From NCBI GenBank assembly GCA_030015575.1, contig CM057347.1, positions 510,263,176-510,327,175 of the forward strand: a stretch of DNA of 64,000 nt. Reading direction: 5' to 3'. The position numbers and the translations under genes are program-made. Every line of letters starts with the position of its first letter. Position 1 is the stretch's first letter. Positions 1 to 10,859 of this stretch are shown here, in pieces. The DNA is from Agapanthus africanus (taxonomy: Eukaryota > Streptophyta > Magnoliopsida > Asparagales > Amaryllidaceae). The notes under the pieces were generated by a model that did no database searches, was not told where the DNA came from, and saw only the letters and a program-made list of their open reading frames with translations.

Positions 1-23
1 TTAGATTTCAAGTTTACTAAGAT

Positions 24-2535
24 TTGGTCTCTTGCTTGGCGCAGAAAAGAAATCGAGCATCGATGGCCTCTACCTGTTCGAAGTGCTCTAACTGCAGCTG
101 CAGCTCGCGTCCGGCCTCAACTGGAGGCATAACCTACGGGTCCCAAGCGGCCTCTCTGTTCACCATGTCCGTGGAGCAGATTACTCAAGCCACCACGGGG
201 TTGTTTTTTGGAACTATGCTCCCGCCAGCAAGCTTCAGCACCCCTGTGCCCGTACAAGAAGCTCCTAAGAAGTCGGTCTTCGATCGACTTTCAGTTACTG
301 CGGCCCCTCTCAACGGGTCGCCCAACACCAGTGCCTCGGTCTTCTCCAGATTGAGCCAAAACTCTTGCGGACCCGCAATGAAGCTTGCAGTCCCAGAAAA
401 GGTTACCTCAAAAGGAGTAGCCAAGCCTGCTACTGAAGTCGTCAAGGCGGCTTCTCCTGCTAAGAGATCGGTCTTTACAAGATTGACCGTCCCAACTCCC
501 ACTCCTGCTCCTGCTGCTCAAAAGACATCAGTTTTCAATAGGCTGACGCTGGCAACAGCCCCATACCTGAGCAGGGGCAAGAAGAAGCTTCTGTCTCTGA
601 ACCAATACCGATGACTCGTCGCGCCCGACGACGCCACTGGCGCCGAATAAGGAAGACTGGGGGCAACTCCCCTTCTGGGATGACTCCGCCAGCTCCAACG
701 GTAGAAGTTGACGCTGCTGTTCCAACTGAGAACAGCTTCGAGTTACTGAACAAAGTACGCAGAAACTCACCAACTGCGGTACTCAAAAAATCTCCTCCAC
801 CAGTAGAGACTGCCGTGGAAACAAAAAAGCCGGAGCAGCCTCCTCAATCGCTGTCCTCCAGGATTTACAAGACATGGCGACGAGTCCGAGAATCTGTCAT
901 TGATCCTAATTTCTCTCGCCAACAGAAGAAGTCGAGAGGTCGGCAAGAAGAAAATCCCCCGGTCAAGCAACGAAAGACGACGACCGCTTGGGTGCCCAAA
1001 GCAACAGCCCCCTCAACTTCTACGGCCCATAAGAGAAGAAGGCCAGAAAAAGTCCCTACACCTACGGCAAATATCAAAGGTGGTGAACCCAAACGCCCTA
1101 AGTCTGGGGGCATGGTAGTTCATACAGTCTACATGGCGTCTGGTAAGGAGGGCAGTCGCATATCTACGGGTCATCGACCGCTTACGCGATCTGTGACCAA
1201 AGCGCAGGAGCAGCAGCAGAAGCTCCAAGAGATGATGAATGATATGGCCGCACTTACTGGGCCAAAAGAAAGCCCTGAAACGTCCTCGGATGAGCGCCAG
1301 GAGGAAGAAACCGACGCCGAATTCGTTCGTCGAATATTGGAAAAGAAGGACAAAGAGGCTGCTAAACAAGCAGCCAACATAAAGTGTATGGGCCTCCTGT
1401 TCCAAGACATGGTGGGGATGATGATCCAACAAGATCCTCCGGCCGAAGATCCCCCGATCGTCCTTGGAGACGATAGGGGAGAGACATCAAATCCTCCGCC
1501 AGCTCTGTCAACAGCTAAGGAGGAGACAATCTCCAAAGCTGATTTGGACGAGTACATAGCCCAACAAATACGGGTTCATCATGCGACTGAAGCAGCCGGC
1601 CAGGTCGTAAAAACAGGATGGCCGTATCCGAGTTGGTACGACCAGATCAAGTACCCACCTGGTTACACAATTCCCAAGTTCCATGTCTATAAGGGGACGG
1701 GCAATCCTCACCAGCATGTTGCCCAGTTTAGGGCACTCTGCGGTAACACCGGCGGTGATGACAAGCTGTTGCTTCGACAGTTGTTGGAAGTTTATCAGAT
1801 ACGGCGTTCGAGTGGTACTCTGAGCTCCCGAATGACTCTATCAAGACCTTCGCGGAGATGGAAATGTTGTTCACTCAGCCTTTTACAAGCGCCAGTGAAC
1901 GCACCCCGATGACGGCACTGATTAACGCCAGAGTAAAGACGGGCGAGACATGGGTTCAATATGCTATACGGTGGCGGAACTTATGGTCGAAGTGCGAGCA
2001 GCGCATTGAAGAAGCTCCCGCAGTAGGTATGTTTGTGGGAACCCTTGATCCGCAAGCAACCATCTCGCAATTTATGATGTTTTTCAAGCCGATTACCTTC
2101 CAGGCCTTGATTGACAAGCTAGCGCAAATGGATCAGATGGGCCATAAACCCCCTCTTCCAAAGCCGGACTCTCGAAATGACAAAGGGAAGGGAAAAGCGA
2201 TCGTTGTCACTAATGCTCAACAACAACCGAGCGACTCGAAGCCGGTTGTTCGTCAAAATAATATGCGTCCATACGTAGCCCTTGAGGAGAGGCTAGGACG
2301 TTCTTACTCTTTTCCCCATGATAAAACGAGAAGGTTATTCGAGCTAGCGTTGCGCAACCGACTTATAAATCTGCCAGATCCAAAACGTCTGTAGCAACCA
2401 GGTGATGTCAATGAGCCCAACTACTGTCCTTATCATCGAGTACTGGGCTATCCGATCGAAGATTGCTACGTTTTCAAAAATTGGCTTGAAAACCAGTACC
2501 GACAGGGCAAATTCGCGTTATCTGACAAATGGAAG
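24..2535 (+). pseudogene. gag: E1 gag (capsid/nucleocapsid region), decayed
   Basis: This encodes the structural polyprotein that packages element RNA. The N-terminal part (24-600) is Ser/Thr/Pro-rich and has four copies of a VFxRL motif at 273, 336, 468 and 528. A frameshift near 550 moves the frame to the 611-1800 segment. That segment contains an acidic/basic linker and the capsid-type domain, starting around the YPSWYDQIKYPPGY motif near 1621-1665. A second frameshift near 1790 leads into the rest of the capsid domain (about 1800-2150, WVQYAIRWRNLW motif near 1951). A TAG at 2392-2394 interrupts the frame just before a C-x2-H type zinc-like motif (about 2421-2466). The true start may lie left of the window, since the ATG at 24 is simply the first one seen. 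Confidence 0.85.
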
Positions 2536-4809
2536 GTGAATCCCCCGCAGCCCCACACCTCTAAGGGGACGGATACGCTGGGGGCAACATGCTCCGTCTT
2601 TGAAGAAGCTCCTTGGGAGGTTGTATTATTAATCAAGACAAAGAAGATGCTAAACGATCTTCAGACATGTCCAGCGATTAGGTGGAAGAACCTGTTGGAA
2701 CCGCAGATCATTGAAGGGATGTTGAAGCCTCGTCCAACTCAAAAGATCGATGGAGGTGGCCCAAGCATTCACAACCAGCCGTCGAAATCTTCAAAGAAGA
2801 AGAAAAAGAAATCAAGAAAGCCCGTGAAGCCTGGCAACAAGCGCACGGACTTGCAAAAACAAATTGATGCGCTGGAGGAATATAATCAGAAGGCACGGAC
2901 TCCCGTTACATTCCAAGAGTTCCTCAATCACGTCTTTCAAGAGGAAGATGAGGGAGAAAGTTCATCTGATGAATCTGAAGAATGCGTGGCGAGCTGTCAT
3001 GTGATTTCCCATTCGTTCATGAACGATGAGGAGACTTCTTGTACTAAAACTCTGGGGGCAGATACCAAATCAAATATTCTGGGGCCATCGGATGAAGTAA
3101 TTGACGCATTTCTTAATGAAGCTCTCTTAAAAAGCAAAGCTGATTGGGAGCGCGAGGCGGTCATATTCGAAAGGGCCAAACGCCAGCGCCTTGACGAAAG
3201 AATTGAGATACTCCCGCTGGAGCAAAGTACACCCACTGCGGATAAAATCAATTTCAAGATGAGGAAGAGGTTTGCTAAAGCCGTGTCAATGGGCATGAAG
3301 CTACCATCCTCCAAAGGAAAAATTACTGGTGAAATAAAAATGCACCCCTCCTATTGCTTATATCATCAGAAGGTTTCGCACCCCACTCAAGAGTGCAAAG
3401 CTTTCGATAGATGGTGGCAAGGATATGTTGCTCACCGACAGCATTTTAAGCGGGAAAAGCGCAAGACCCGCCGAGAGCAGAATGGTACGACTGAAGGGCT
3501 TAACAGAACTACCGGCAATTGTCGCATGGTCAATGCCGGGGGATCACAAGTGCTCACGTTCGGGAGCGATTCTGATGAGGAGTTGGAGCTTAGCCCCCTC
3601 TTTAAAGAGTCCACTTCGGGAAAAGAAGAAGAGCCGAAGATTTGCGAAAATATCCGGCTGCGTAATCGCACGCTGCCTGAAAAGGATTTCGGACCCCCAA
3701 ACAAAAAAAATAAAGGGAAAGAGAAGGTCTCTGAGGACATCGCCCTAGATGATCAAGTCATGGAAGAGCTAGCTGCTAAAGACCCGCCGAAGAAAAATAA
3801 GGTGGATTACAACGTCTTAGCGCATCTAAGGAAGCTACCCTCGCAGCTCAGCATTCTTGACGCCCTTTTACTATCAAAGGAGGCGAGAGATTCGTTAATT
3901 AAGGCACTACAGGACCCGGAGCAGTTCCAAGTTTTCCTGACCAAAGAAAAGATGAAGGATGAATTAGAGGAAGTGCACACGGCAGATGTCACTTTTGGTG
4001 ATGAAGACCTTCTGCTTGGGACGTGCGAACACAATCGCCCTCTTTACGTCTCGGGATACTGCCATGATATAAAGATAGGCAAAATCCTGATCGATAACGG
4101 ATCGTCTGTTAATCTCCTTAACGTGCGGGTGTTGAAGGAAATCTGCATGAGCGTCCAGCACCTCGCTCGAGACAAGATCACCATCTCCGGGTTCGACTCC
4201 CAATCGTCAAAGACTCTTAGATCTGTGATACTGACGCTACGCTTTGGGCTGCTCGTCACGGACATTAAATTCCACGTCATAGATGCTAAGACATGCTACA
4301 ACGCTCTACTCGGCCGACCATTGTTACACGAGTACAACATCATCCCTTCTACACAGCATCAGTGTATGAAATATTTTAGGGTTGGTCTCGAGTATACCGT
4401 GACGGGAGAACTGAATCCGTTTTCCGTAAATGAAGTCCACAAATATGAAGATGCCAAATACTTCTTGCCGAACTTCGAAGACACGGAAAGGTGTCGCAAG
4501 TCTGAGAACAAAACTAACGCCACCATCCCTGTCTTCGGTAGTGATACCGAGGAGGAAGAAGAGATAGTTTATTCGGGTCCGCCCCAATACACCAAGCCGG
4601 GACCATCCGCTCCTACGTTGATCTTTGGTAGTGATTCAGAGGATGAAGTCCATGCTGTATTCTCTGCTCGACCTTCAATACGAGCTTCCGCTGATGAAGA
4701 GCTAAGTCTGCAAGTCGCCATGGTGCCGCTTAAACATTATAAGGAACTGGATGCGCTCGATACCGACAGTGTAGAGGAGCTACAGACGTTCTATATCCCT
4801 CCCAGGTGA
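2536..4809 (+). pseudogene. pro: E1 gag-pro linker and aspartic protease
   Basis: This is the same reading frame as the end of gag, open for 757 codons. A lysine/glutamate-rich linker is followed by a second C-x2-H zinc-like module (about 3256-3430; motif YCLYHQ at 3352). The retropepsin domain lies at about 4020-4400. Its catalytic motif is D-N-G-S at 4093-4104, preceded by ILI and followed by a hydrophobic LLGRPLLHEYN flap region near 4303. Retropepsins act as dimers to cut the polyprotein. The form DNGS instead of DSGA/DTGA is seen in plant Ty3 proteases, so it is not by itself a defect. Acidic FGSDSEDE-like motifs recur at about 3551, 4534 and 4624. The frame ends at TGA 4807-4809, which interrupts what was a continuous polyprotein. 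Confidence 0.85.
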
Positions 4810-5826
4810 AAAGGCGAGAAGGCAATTCTATTCTACCGCTCTGAAGAAAACAAAGTGGAGAAAGAAATCTGGCACGGGGCGGATCCTATGCTGGACAGGC
4901 TTCAGCCCATCCGTCTACCCAGATATTATACAGAAGGCTTGAAGAGGCTGTTGAAGCGCCAAGGGATACCCTTCAAACAGACCGTTAGAAGGGCCAAATT
5001 CTATGATAAGGTCTAGAACGTCCCCAGAACTCAGCACAAGCAGCCTAGTGGGAGGATGGAGACGATCGGACTCGGATACATTCGCTCCAAGAAACGAGAG
5101 CTGCTCCGCGACTGTTACGTCGTGCACGACTTCAATGAAGAAGCAGGTGCTCAACGGGAGGACACTAATCCTGAACCGGTAAAAGTTCCTGATGCAAAAG
5201 TGCCCAGTCCGTCGTTCGAAGAGCAAATGGACAGACTTATAAGGGAAGCTGGTCAAAAAGTCCGAGATGACCATAACCGCGAGATGGCCATCTACGAGAA
5301 AGCCAAAACGCAACGCCTCCTCCAACAGGCCGTGAAAGATGAAAGTGCCGCCCACTGTCAACCTGTTATAAAAAGGGCTCGACGCAGAGGCAGAAACAAG
5401 TCGAAAGGCCAAAAAGGCGCTCAACAGCAACAAAGCGGGACTAAGAAACCACACAAACGGGAGTCGAGCGTTATTGATCTATCCCTCATGAAGAAAATGG
5501 GTCGAGCGTACTCATTTCCTCGGGACAAGACGAAGAAGATACTTGATCTTGTTCTAAAATATCAAATGCTTACACTGCCGGAGTCCAAGAACCCCGAGCA
5601 AGCAGGCGAAGCCTCTGACCCAAATTATTGCTCTTACCATCGAGTAATAGGGTATCCTCTCGAAGACTGCTTCACCTTCAAGAATTGGGTCGAAGATCAG
5701 TATCAGCTTGGTAAGTTCGCTCTGTCTGACAACTGGAGGATAACGCCGCCACAGAAGCACGAACCCAAAGCCACGAAAACAGAACCAACTCCATATTGAG
5801 ATTGGAAGCGGATTCGCACCTGTCAC
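4810..5826 (+). pseudogene. E1 pro-RT linker with third zinc-like module
   Basis: The frame continues from the protease through a TAG at 5014-5016 and is then open from 5017 to the TGA at 5797-5799. It encodes a basic, Gln/Lys-rich linker and a third copy of the module first seen at the end of gag: GRAYSFPRDKT at about 5500, then YCSYHRVIGYPLEDC at about 5623, then FALSDNW. I infer an internal duplication of a nucleic-acid-binding module within the polyprotein. No catalytic domain is visible here. Confidence 0.65.
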
Positions 5827-7440
5827 ATGATAACAATATTAAAAGAAGAGCCCGAGAACATGGACAGCCTTCCCTGGTGCTTCGAAAACAGCAATGATGG
5901 GGTGATCTCAGAATTTCCGCCAGCTCCGAAAGAACTGGAGGATGGAATACATACCTCCGCAGATAACCTCAAGAAAATTGAGTTGGGGACGCTAAACGAC
6001 CCGCGACCGACATTTGTCAGCGAGCTGCTATCTGAAGAAAGGGTGGCTGCGTTAAAAGACGTTCTTATACAGCATAGAGATTGCTTGGCATGGAACTATT
6101 CCGAAATGCCGGGACTAGATCCAGAAGTTGCTGTGCACAAATTGGTGATATCCCCGGACGTCAAGCCAGTCAAACAGGCGCCGAGGAGAATGCGGCTCGA
6201 TCTTGAGATGAGCATCAACGCCGAGGTCAAGAAGCTAATCGACTCTGGTTTTATCCAGGAGGTCCAGTATCCCGAGTGGATCGCCAACATCGTCCCGGTG
6301 ATGAAGAAAAATGGGACGGTACGTATATGCGTGGATTTTCGGGATCTCAATAAAGCCTGCCCGAAGGATGATTTCCTAGTGCCAGTCACCGAACTGATGA
6401 TAGACAATACGTCCACTCATGAGGTTTTCTCCTTCATGGATGGTTCATCAGGGTATAATCAGATAAAGATGCATCCCGAAGACTAGAAGCATACCGCTTT
6501 CCGGACCCCTTTGGGAATATTTTGTTACAAGGTAATGCCCTTCGGTCTAAAGAACGCCGGCGCCACCTATCAGAGGGCCATGACGAAGATCTTCGATGAC
6601 CTTATACATGAAATCGTCGAATGTTATATCGACGACCTCGTGGTTAAGAGCAAATCATACGAGGAACATCTCGAGCACCTAAAAACTGTATTTCGATGCC
6701 TTCGACAATACAACTTGAAGATGAACCCTCTCAAGTGTGCATTCGGAGTTTCTTCGGGCAAATTCCAGGGATTCATCGTCCGACACCGAGGTATCGAGAT
6801 AGATCCGTCCAAGATGAAGGCAATTATGGAAATGCCTCCGCCAAGGACTCTTAAGCAGCTGCGATCTCTCCAAGGGAAGCTCGCATATATACGGCGATTT
6901 ATAGCCAACCTTTCGGGCAAGTGTCGTCCTTACAGTCACCTGATGAAGAAAGGAACTCCGTTCGTCTGGGATCAAAAATGCCAGGGCGCGCTGGACGAAA
7001 TTAAACAGTACCTGCAGAACCCGCCAGTGTTGGCTGCTCCGGTTAAGGGAAAACCTCTCATTCTTTATACAACCGCCCTCGAAGGTTCCTTGGGCGCATT
7101 ATGGGCGCAAGAGAATGACCAGGGGAAAGAAAGAGCACTCTACTACTTAAGTCGAGTTCTACTGGGGGCAGAGAGCAACTACTCTCCCATTGAAAAACAC
7201 TGCCTGGTATTGATATTCGCGATAACAAAGCTCAGGCACTATGCATTGGCACATAAAGTCCGTCTCATCTCGAAGGCAGACCCTCTTAAATATTTAATGT
7301 CGAAGGCCATATTGACAGGTCGACTCGCTAAATGGGCTCTGCTCTTGATGGAGTTCTCGATAACGTATCAACCTCTCAAGGCAGTGAAAGGCCAGGCCAT
7401 CGCCGACTTCCTTGCTGAACATCCGATACCGGCCGATTCT
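5827..7440 (+). pseudogene. RT: E1 reverse transcriptase and first RNase H
   Basis: The reverse transcriptase copies element RNA into DNA in the virus-like particle. The fingers/palm region includes WIANIVPVMKKNGTVRICVDFRDLNKAC (about 6277-6360, cited as position only) and the catalytic YIDD box at 6625-6636. A TAG at 6484-6486 lies between the FMDGSSGYNQIKMHPED segment and the FRTPLGIFCYKVMPFGL segment. At this site the family has a sense codon, so it is a point nonsense mutation. The connection and first RNase H domain follow at about 7000-7300 (motifs LILYTTALEGSLGA and YYLSRVLLGAESNYSPIEK). The frame is otherwise undisturbed. Confidence 0.9.
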
Positions 7441-7950
7441 ACTCTGAATTGCGAGTTGCCAGACGAACATGAGTTTGACGCTATCGATGGGAACGAGACC
7501 CGATGGGAACTCTATTTTGATGGAGCGTCTTCCATGAAGAAGCGCAAACAAAATACGCCAATGATCAAATCAGGGGTAGGACTCATCTTTGTAACTCCAC
7601 AATGAGGGATAATGCGCTTCGCTTTCTCCTTAACAGAGCCGAGGACGAATAATGAATCCGAATATGAAGCCTTGATAGCAGGCCTTGAGATCGCCATCGA
7701 CATGAGAATTGAAGACCTCCTCATATACGGGGATTCTCAACTGGTCGTTAGTCAAGTAAACGGCGACTACCAAACGTGCAAGCCAGAGCTGGTGAAGTAC
7801 GGCGAAAAGGTGCAACAACTGTTGACCCAAATTCCCTCCTATACTTTGGAAAGCATACCGCGCGCGGAAAACAGCAAAGCAGACGCGTTGGCCAAACTCG
7901 CTAAAGAACTGGCTGACGAGAACCTCGATGACGTTAGAATCATGGTACAA
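7441..7950 (+). pseudogene. E1 second (archaeal-like) RNase H domain
   Basis: A second RNase H follows the first. It starts at the YFDGASS motif (about 7513), continues with NNESEYEALIAGLEIA (about 7648), then GDSQLVVSQVNG (about 7729) and ends at SKADALAKLA (about 7876). The spaced acidic residues (D in YFDG, E in ESEYEAL, D in GDSQ, D in KADALA) match the catalytic set of RNase H. A TGA at 7603-7605 splits the domain. Gain of a second RNase H is characteristic of Tat-lineage Ty3 elements. Confidence 0.85.
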
Positions 7951-9298
7951 AGCCATCAGGTGCTTGCCCCAGCAGAAGTAACTCCGGAATCATCCGAGGA
8001 AAAGGGAGCGACTGAGCGGACGACCTTACAAATAAAAGACCAAGAAAAGGCTGAGGATTGGAGGGAAGTCTTCATAGACTACTTTAAGTCCCACCGAACG
8101 CCTAAAGAAGCGTCCACAAGACATCAGCTCATGAAACGAGCTCTGTCTTTCGCCTTCGTCAATGATACTCTATACAAGAGGTCGTTTGATTCTCTGTGGC
8201 TGAGATGCCTGGGACCTGACGAAGCGGAAAGGGTCATTCAGGAAGTTCATGACGGACTCTGCGGTTCTCACCAAGCAGGCCCAAAGATGAAGATGAAGAT
8301 TAAACGGATGGGATACTACTGGCCCACGATGATTCAGGATTGCCTCGAATATGCGAAGCAATGCCACTCATACCAGATCCATGGGGACTTCATCCACCAA
8401 CATCCAAATCCGCTACACCCGACGGTGGCTAGCTGGCCATTCGAAATGTGGGGAACTGACATAGTCGGCCCCATCGAACCAGCATCGTCTAGAGGACATC
8501 GCTTCATCCTGGCGACAACCGATTACTTCTCTAAATGGGCAGAAGCAATACCGTTGAGAGAAGTGAAGACGGAGAATATCCTCCATTTCTTCAGGACGCA
8601 CGTCATATATCGGTTTGGAACTCCGCGATGGATCATCTCCGATAACGGGCCAGCCTACAGAAGCCACAAGATCAGTCGCTTCGCGCAACAGCATAACATA
8701 GACTGGAGACATTCCTCGGTTTATAATCCGCGAGCTAATGGTCTAGCCGAGGCCTTCAACAAGACCCTGACGAAGATCATGAAAAAGACGGTGTCCCGAA
8801 ATAAGAAAGACTGGCACGAGAGACTGCAAGAGGCTCTTTGGGCGTATCGAACTATGTTCAAAACGGCCACGAACACAACGCCATACGCGTTGGTATTCGG
8901 TACGGAAGCAGTACTCCCCCTCGAGATAGAGTTACCCTCTCTGCGAGTGGCAGTCCACTGTGAGTTGACGGACGAAGAAAATGCTAACTTTCGGCTTGAG
9001 GAGCTTGATGCCCTTGAAGAAACACGGCTCATAGCGCAACAAAATCTGGAAGCTTATAAAGCAAAGATGACGCGCTCATACGAAAGATTGACCCGGCCGA
9101 GGACATTCCGTCAAGGCGAACTTGTGCTAGTGGTCAAAAGGCCTATGATCCCCAATCGCGCCAAGCGGGGAAAATTCGAGCCAAACTACGAAGGCCCATA
9201 CATCATAGATAAGGTCTATCTATCTACTCATGGACATGCATGGTGAAAGGCCTTTCAGGCCAATAAACGGTCGCTTCCTAAAGAAGTACTATGCTTAA
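7951..9298 (+). pseudogene. INT: E1 integrase
   Basis: Integrase joins the cDNA to the host genome. The N-terminal zinc-binding region is at about 8245-8400. Its second cysteine position reads CHSYQ where related elements usually have CxxC, so zinc binding is probably damaged. The catalytic D,D,E triad is intact: D at 8458-8460 (GTDIVGP), D at 8641-8643 (SDNGPAY) and E at 8749-8751 (GLAEAFN). A frameshift near 9220 closes the longer frame at 9244-9246. The alternative frame continues to a TAA at 9296-9298 through a typical C-terminal FLKKYY ending. There is no chromodomain, as expected for Tat. Confidence 0.9.
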
Positions 9299-9530
9299 TA
9301 AGCCATAGCCTAGGTCAATTATAGATGACGACGACTATGTCCTCTCGCTATCTTCCTAAGCTCAAGCTTTATAAGCAGTAGCCAGCCTTCTTCATGACGG
9401 ACCGAAACGTCCTTAAACTACTACCGCAGCATCCTTAGGCTGACGAGATGAATAAAAAAAAAGAGAAGAGAAAAAAGAGAAAAAGAAAATAATAAAAAAA
9501 TAAAAATAAAAAAAACTGATGATAAAAACG

Positions 9531-9780
9531 GTACGTCCATAAGAAAAAAGGGCACGGATGAAAACCCGAAAGGACTCCGTGAGTAAAAACAGCAGGGCTA
9601 CCGGCGAGTGTTCGTGAAAACCCGAAAGGGCGCGACCTCGTAAAAAAAAATAAAAAGAATAAGGAACGGTATGTCCATAAGCAAAAAGGGCGCGGATGAA
9701 AACCCGAAAGGGCTCCGTGAGTAAAAACAGCAGGACTACCGGCGAGTGTTTATGAAAACCCGAAAGGGCGCAACCTCGTT
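9531..9780 (+). repeat. 138 bp tandem duplication with nested CCC-GAAA-GGG hairpins
   Basis: Copy one starts at 9531 and copy two at 9669. Each contains AACCCGAAAGG(G) twice, a CCC/GGG stem closed by a GAAA tetraloop. In the first half of each copy this sits inside an outer stem (CACGGA with TCCGTG in copy one; CGCGGA with TCCGTG in copy two, keeping pairing by a G-T wobble). Confidence 0.7.
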
Positions 9781-9788
9781 AAAAGACA

Positions 9789-10311
9789 CTTATAGGGTCC
9801 TTTCGACCTTGTAAGGAGAAACCACCCGTGTGAGATCCTTACGACTCACAAGGGAGCAACACACTTAGGGATCCCTATGATTCCTAAGGAGAAAATACAC
9901 TTGCGGGATCCTCACGACTCGTAAGGAGAACTCTCTTATGGGACCCTCACGGCTCATAAGATTTGAAAGTCTTAAGTTACAGAGACCTAAACCTGTGCTT
10001 AAGAAATCCCCACAACTTCCAATATTGCCCTACAAGTGGCTCAATACTGGCCCTTGTATACAATCCACGGGTGCGAATAAACATTTCCCTGACCAAGTCC
10101 CATCCGTGACTAGGGATATGTTCGCATGGTGAACAACCCTTGTAAATCCTCTCGATTTATGAGGAGAAAACCCTCCTGTAGGATCCTTACGACTTACAGA
10201 GGAACAAACACGTAGGAATCCTCACGGTTCCTAAGGAGAAAATACACCTACAAGATCCTCAAAACTTGTAGGGAGAAATACCTTTATGGGACCCTTACGG
10301 CTCATGAAGTC
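9789..10311 (+). repeat. Variable-stem hairpin array, cluster 1
   Basis: There are about ten units spaced 30-60 bp apart. Each has a near-constant loop of the type ATCCTYACGA between 7-9 bp arms that differ from unit to unit but pair with each other. Examples are CTTATGGG with CTCATAAG (9935-9960), CTTGCGGG with CTCGTAAG (9900-9923), CCTACAAG with CTTGTAGG (10247-10272) and TGTGAG with CTCACA (9829-9850). Units are usually followed by GGAGAAA. The unrelated segment 9961-10130 lies between units. Confidence 0.7.
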
Positions 10312-10439
10312 GAAAGCCTTAGTCAACAGGACCTTAATCCTGATCACTAAGCCACCCTTGTTCGACATCGACAGAGGCAAATGATGATTCGCTCCTGGCA
10401 ATATCCCAGTTGTAGCGGTGCTGATGCCGAAATCGGTGT

Positions 10440-10720
10440 CTAATTTCAGGTTTACGGCGAAAAGCCAGTAGACCGCACATGCATACGAAATAGCCGAAAT
10501 GATGGGGCAACTTGCAATAAAAAGCAGCGAGTAAAAACGTATGCACACAAAATAGCCGAAATGATTGGGCAACTCGCAATAAAAAGCAGCGAGTAAAAAT
10601 GAAATAAACAGCAGAAATGATTGGGCACCGCGAAAAATAGCCGAAATGATGGGGCAATCGCGACCTTCACGATATAAAAGCTGAAATGATAGAGTATCGC
10701 GGAAATAAAACAAAAAAATG
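10440..10720 (+). repeat. ~61 bp degenerate tandem repeat
   Basis: Copies begin near 10488, 10549, 10610, 10633 and 10676. They share AATAGCCGAAATGAT followed by GGGCAACTCGCAA and AAAGCAGCGAG. The later copies are shortened. Confidence 0.7.
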
Positions 10721-10859
10721 ATGATAAAATTTTGGCCCTACAGTTAAGATCGCATCGATCCCTGTATACAATCCAAGGGCGTAAACGAAGAGGGAACCAT
10801 ACTTTCCCAACAGGATCCGCCAGAAAACGAAGCCAAATTTCGACGGTTCATCCCAACTC

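Noticed and set aside
185-502. Open frames on the minus strand opposite E1 gag-pol
   Set aside because: They mirror the codon pattern of the sense frame, have no recognisable motifs and no splice or promoter signals.
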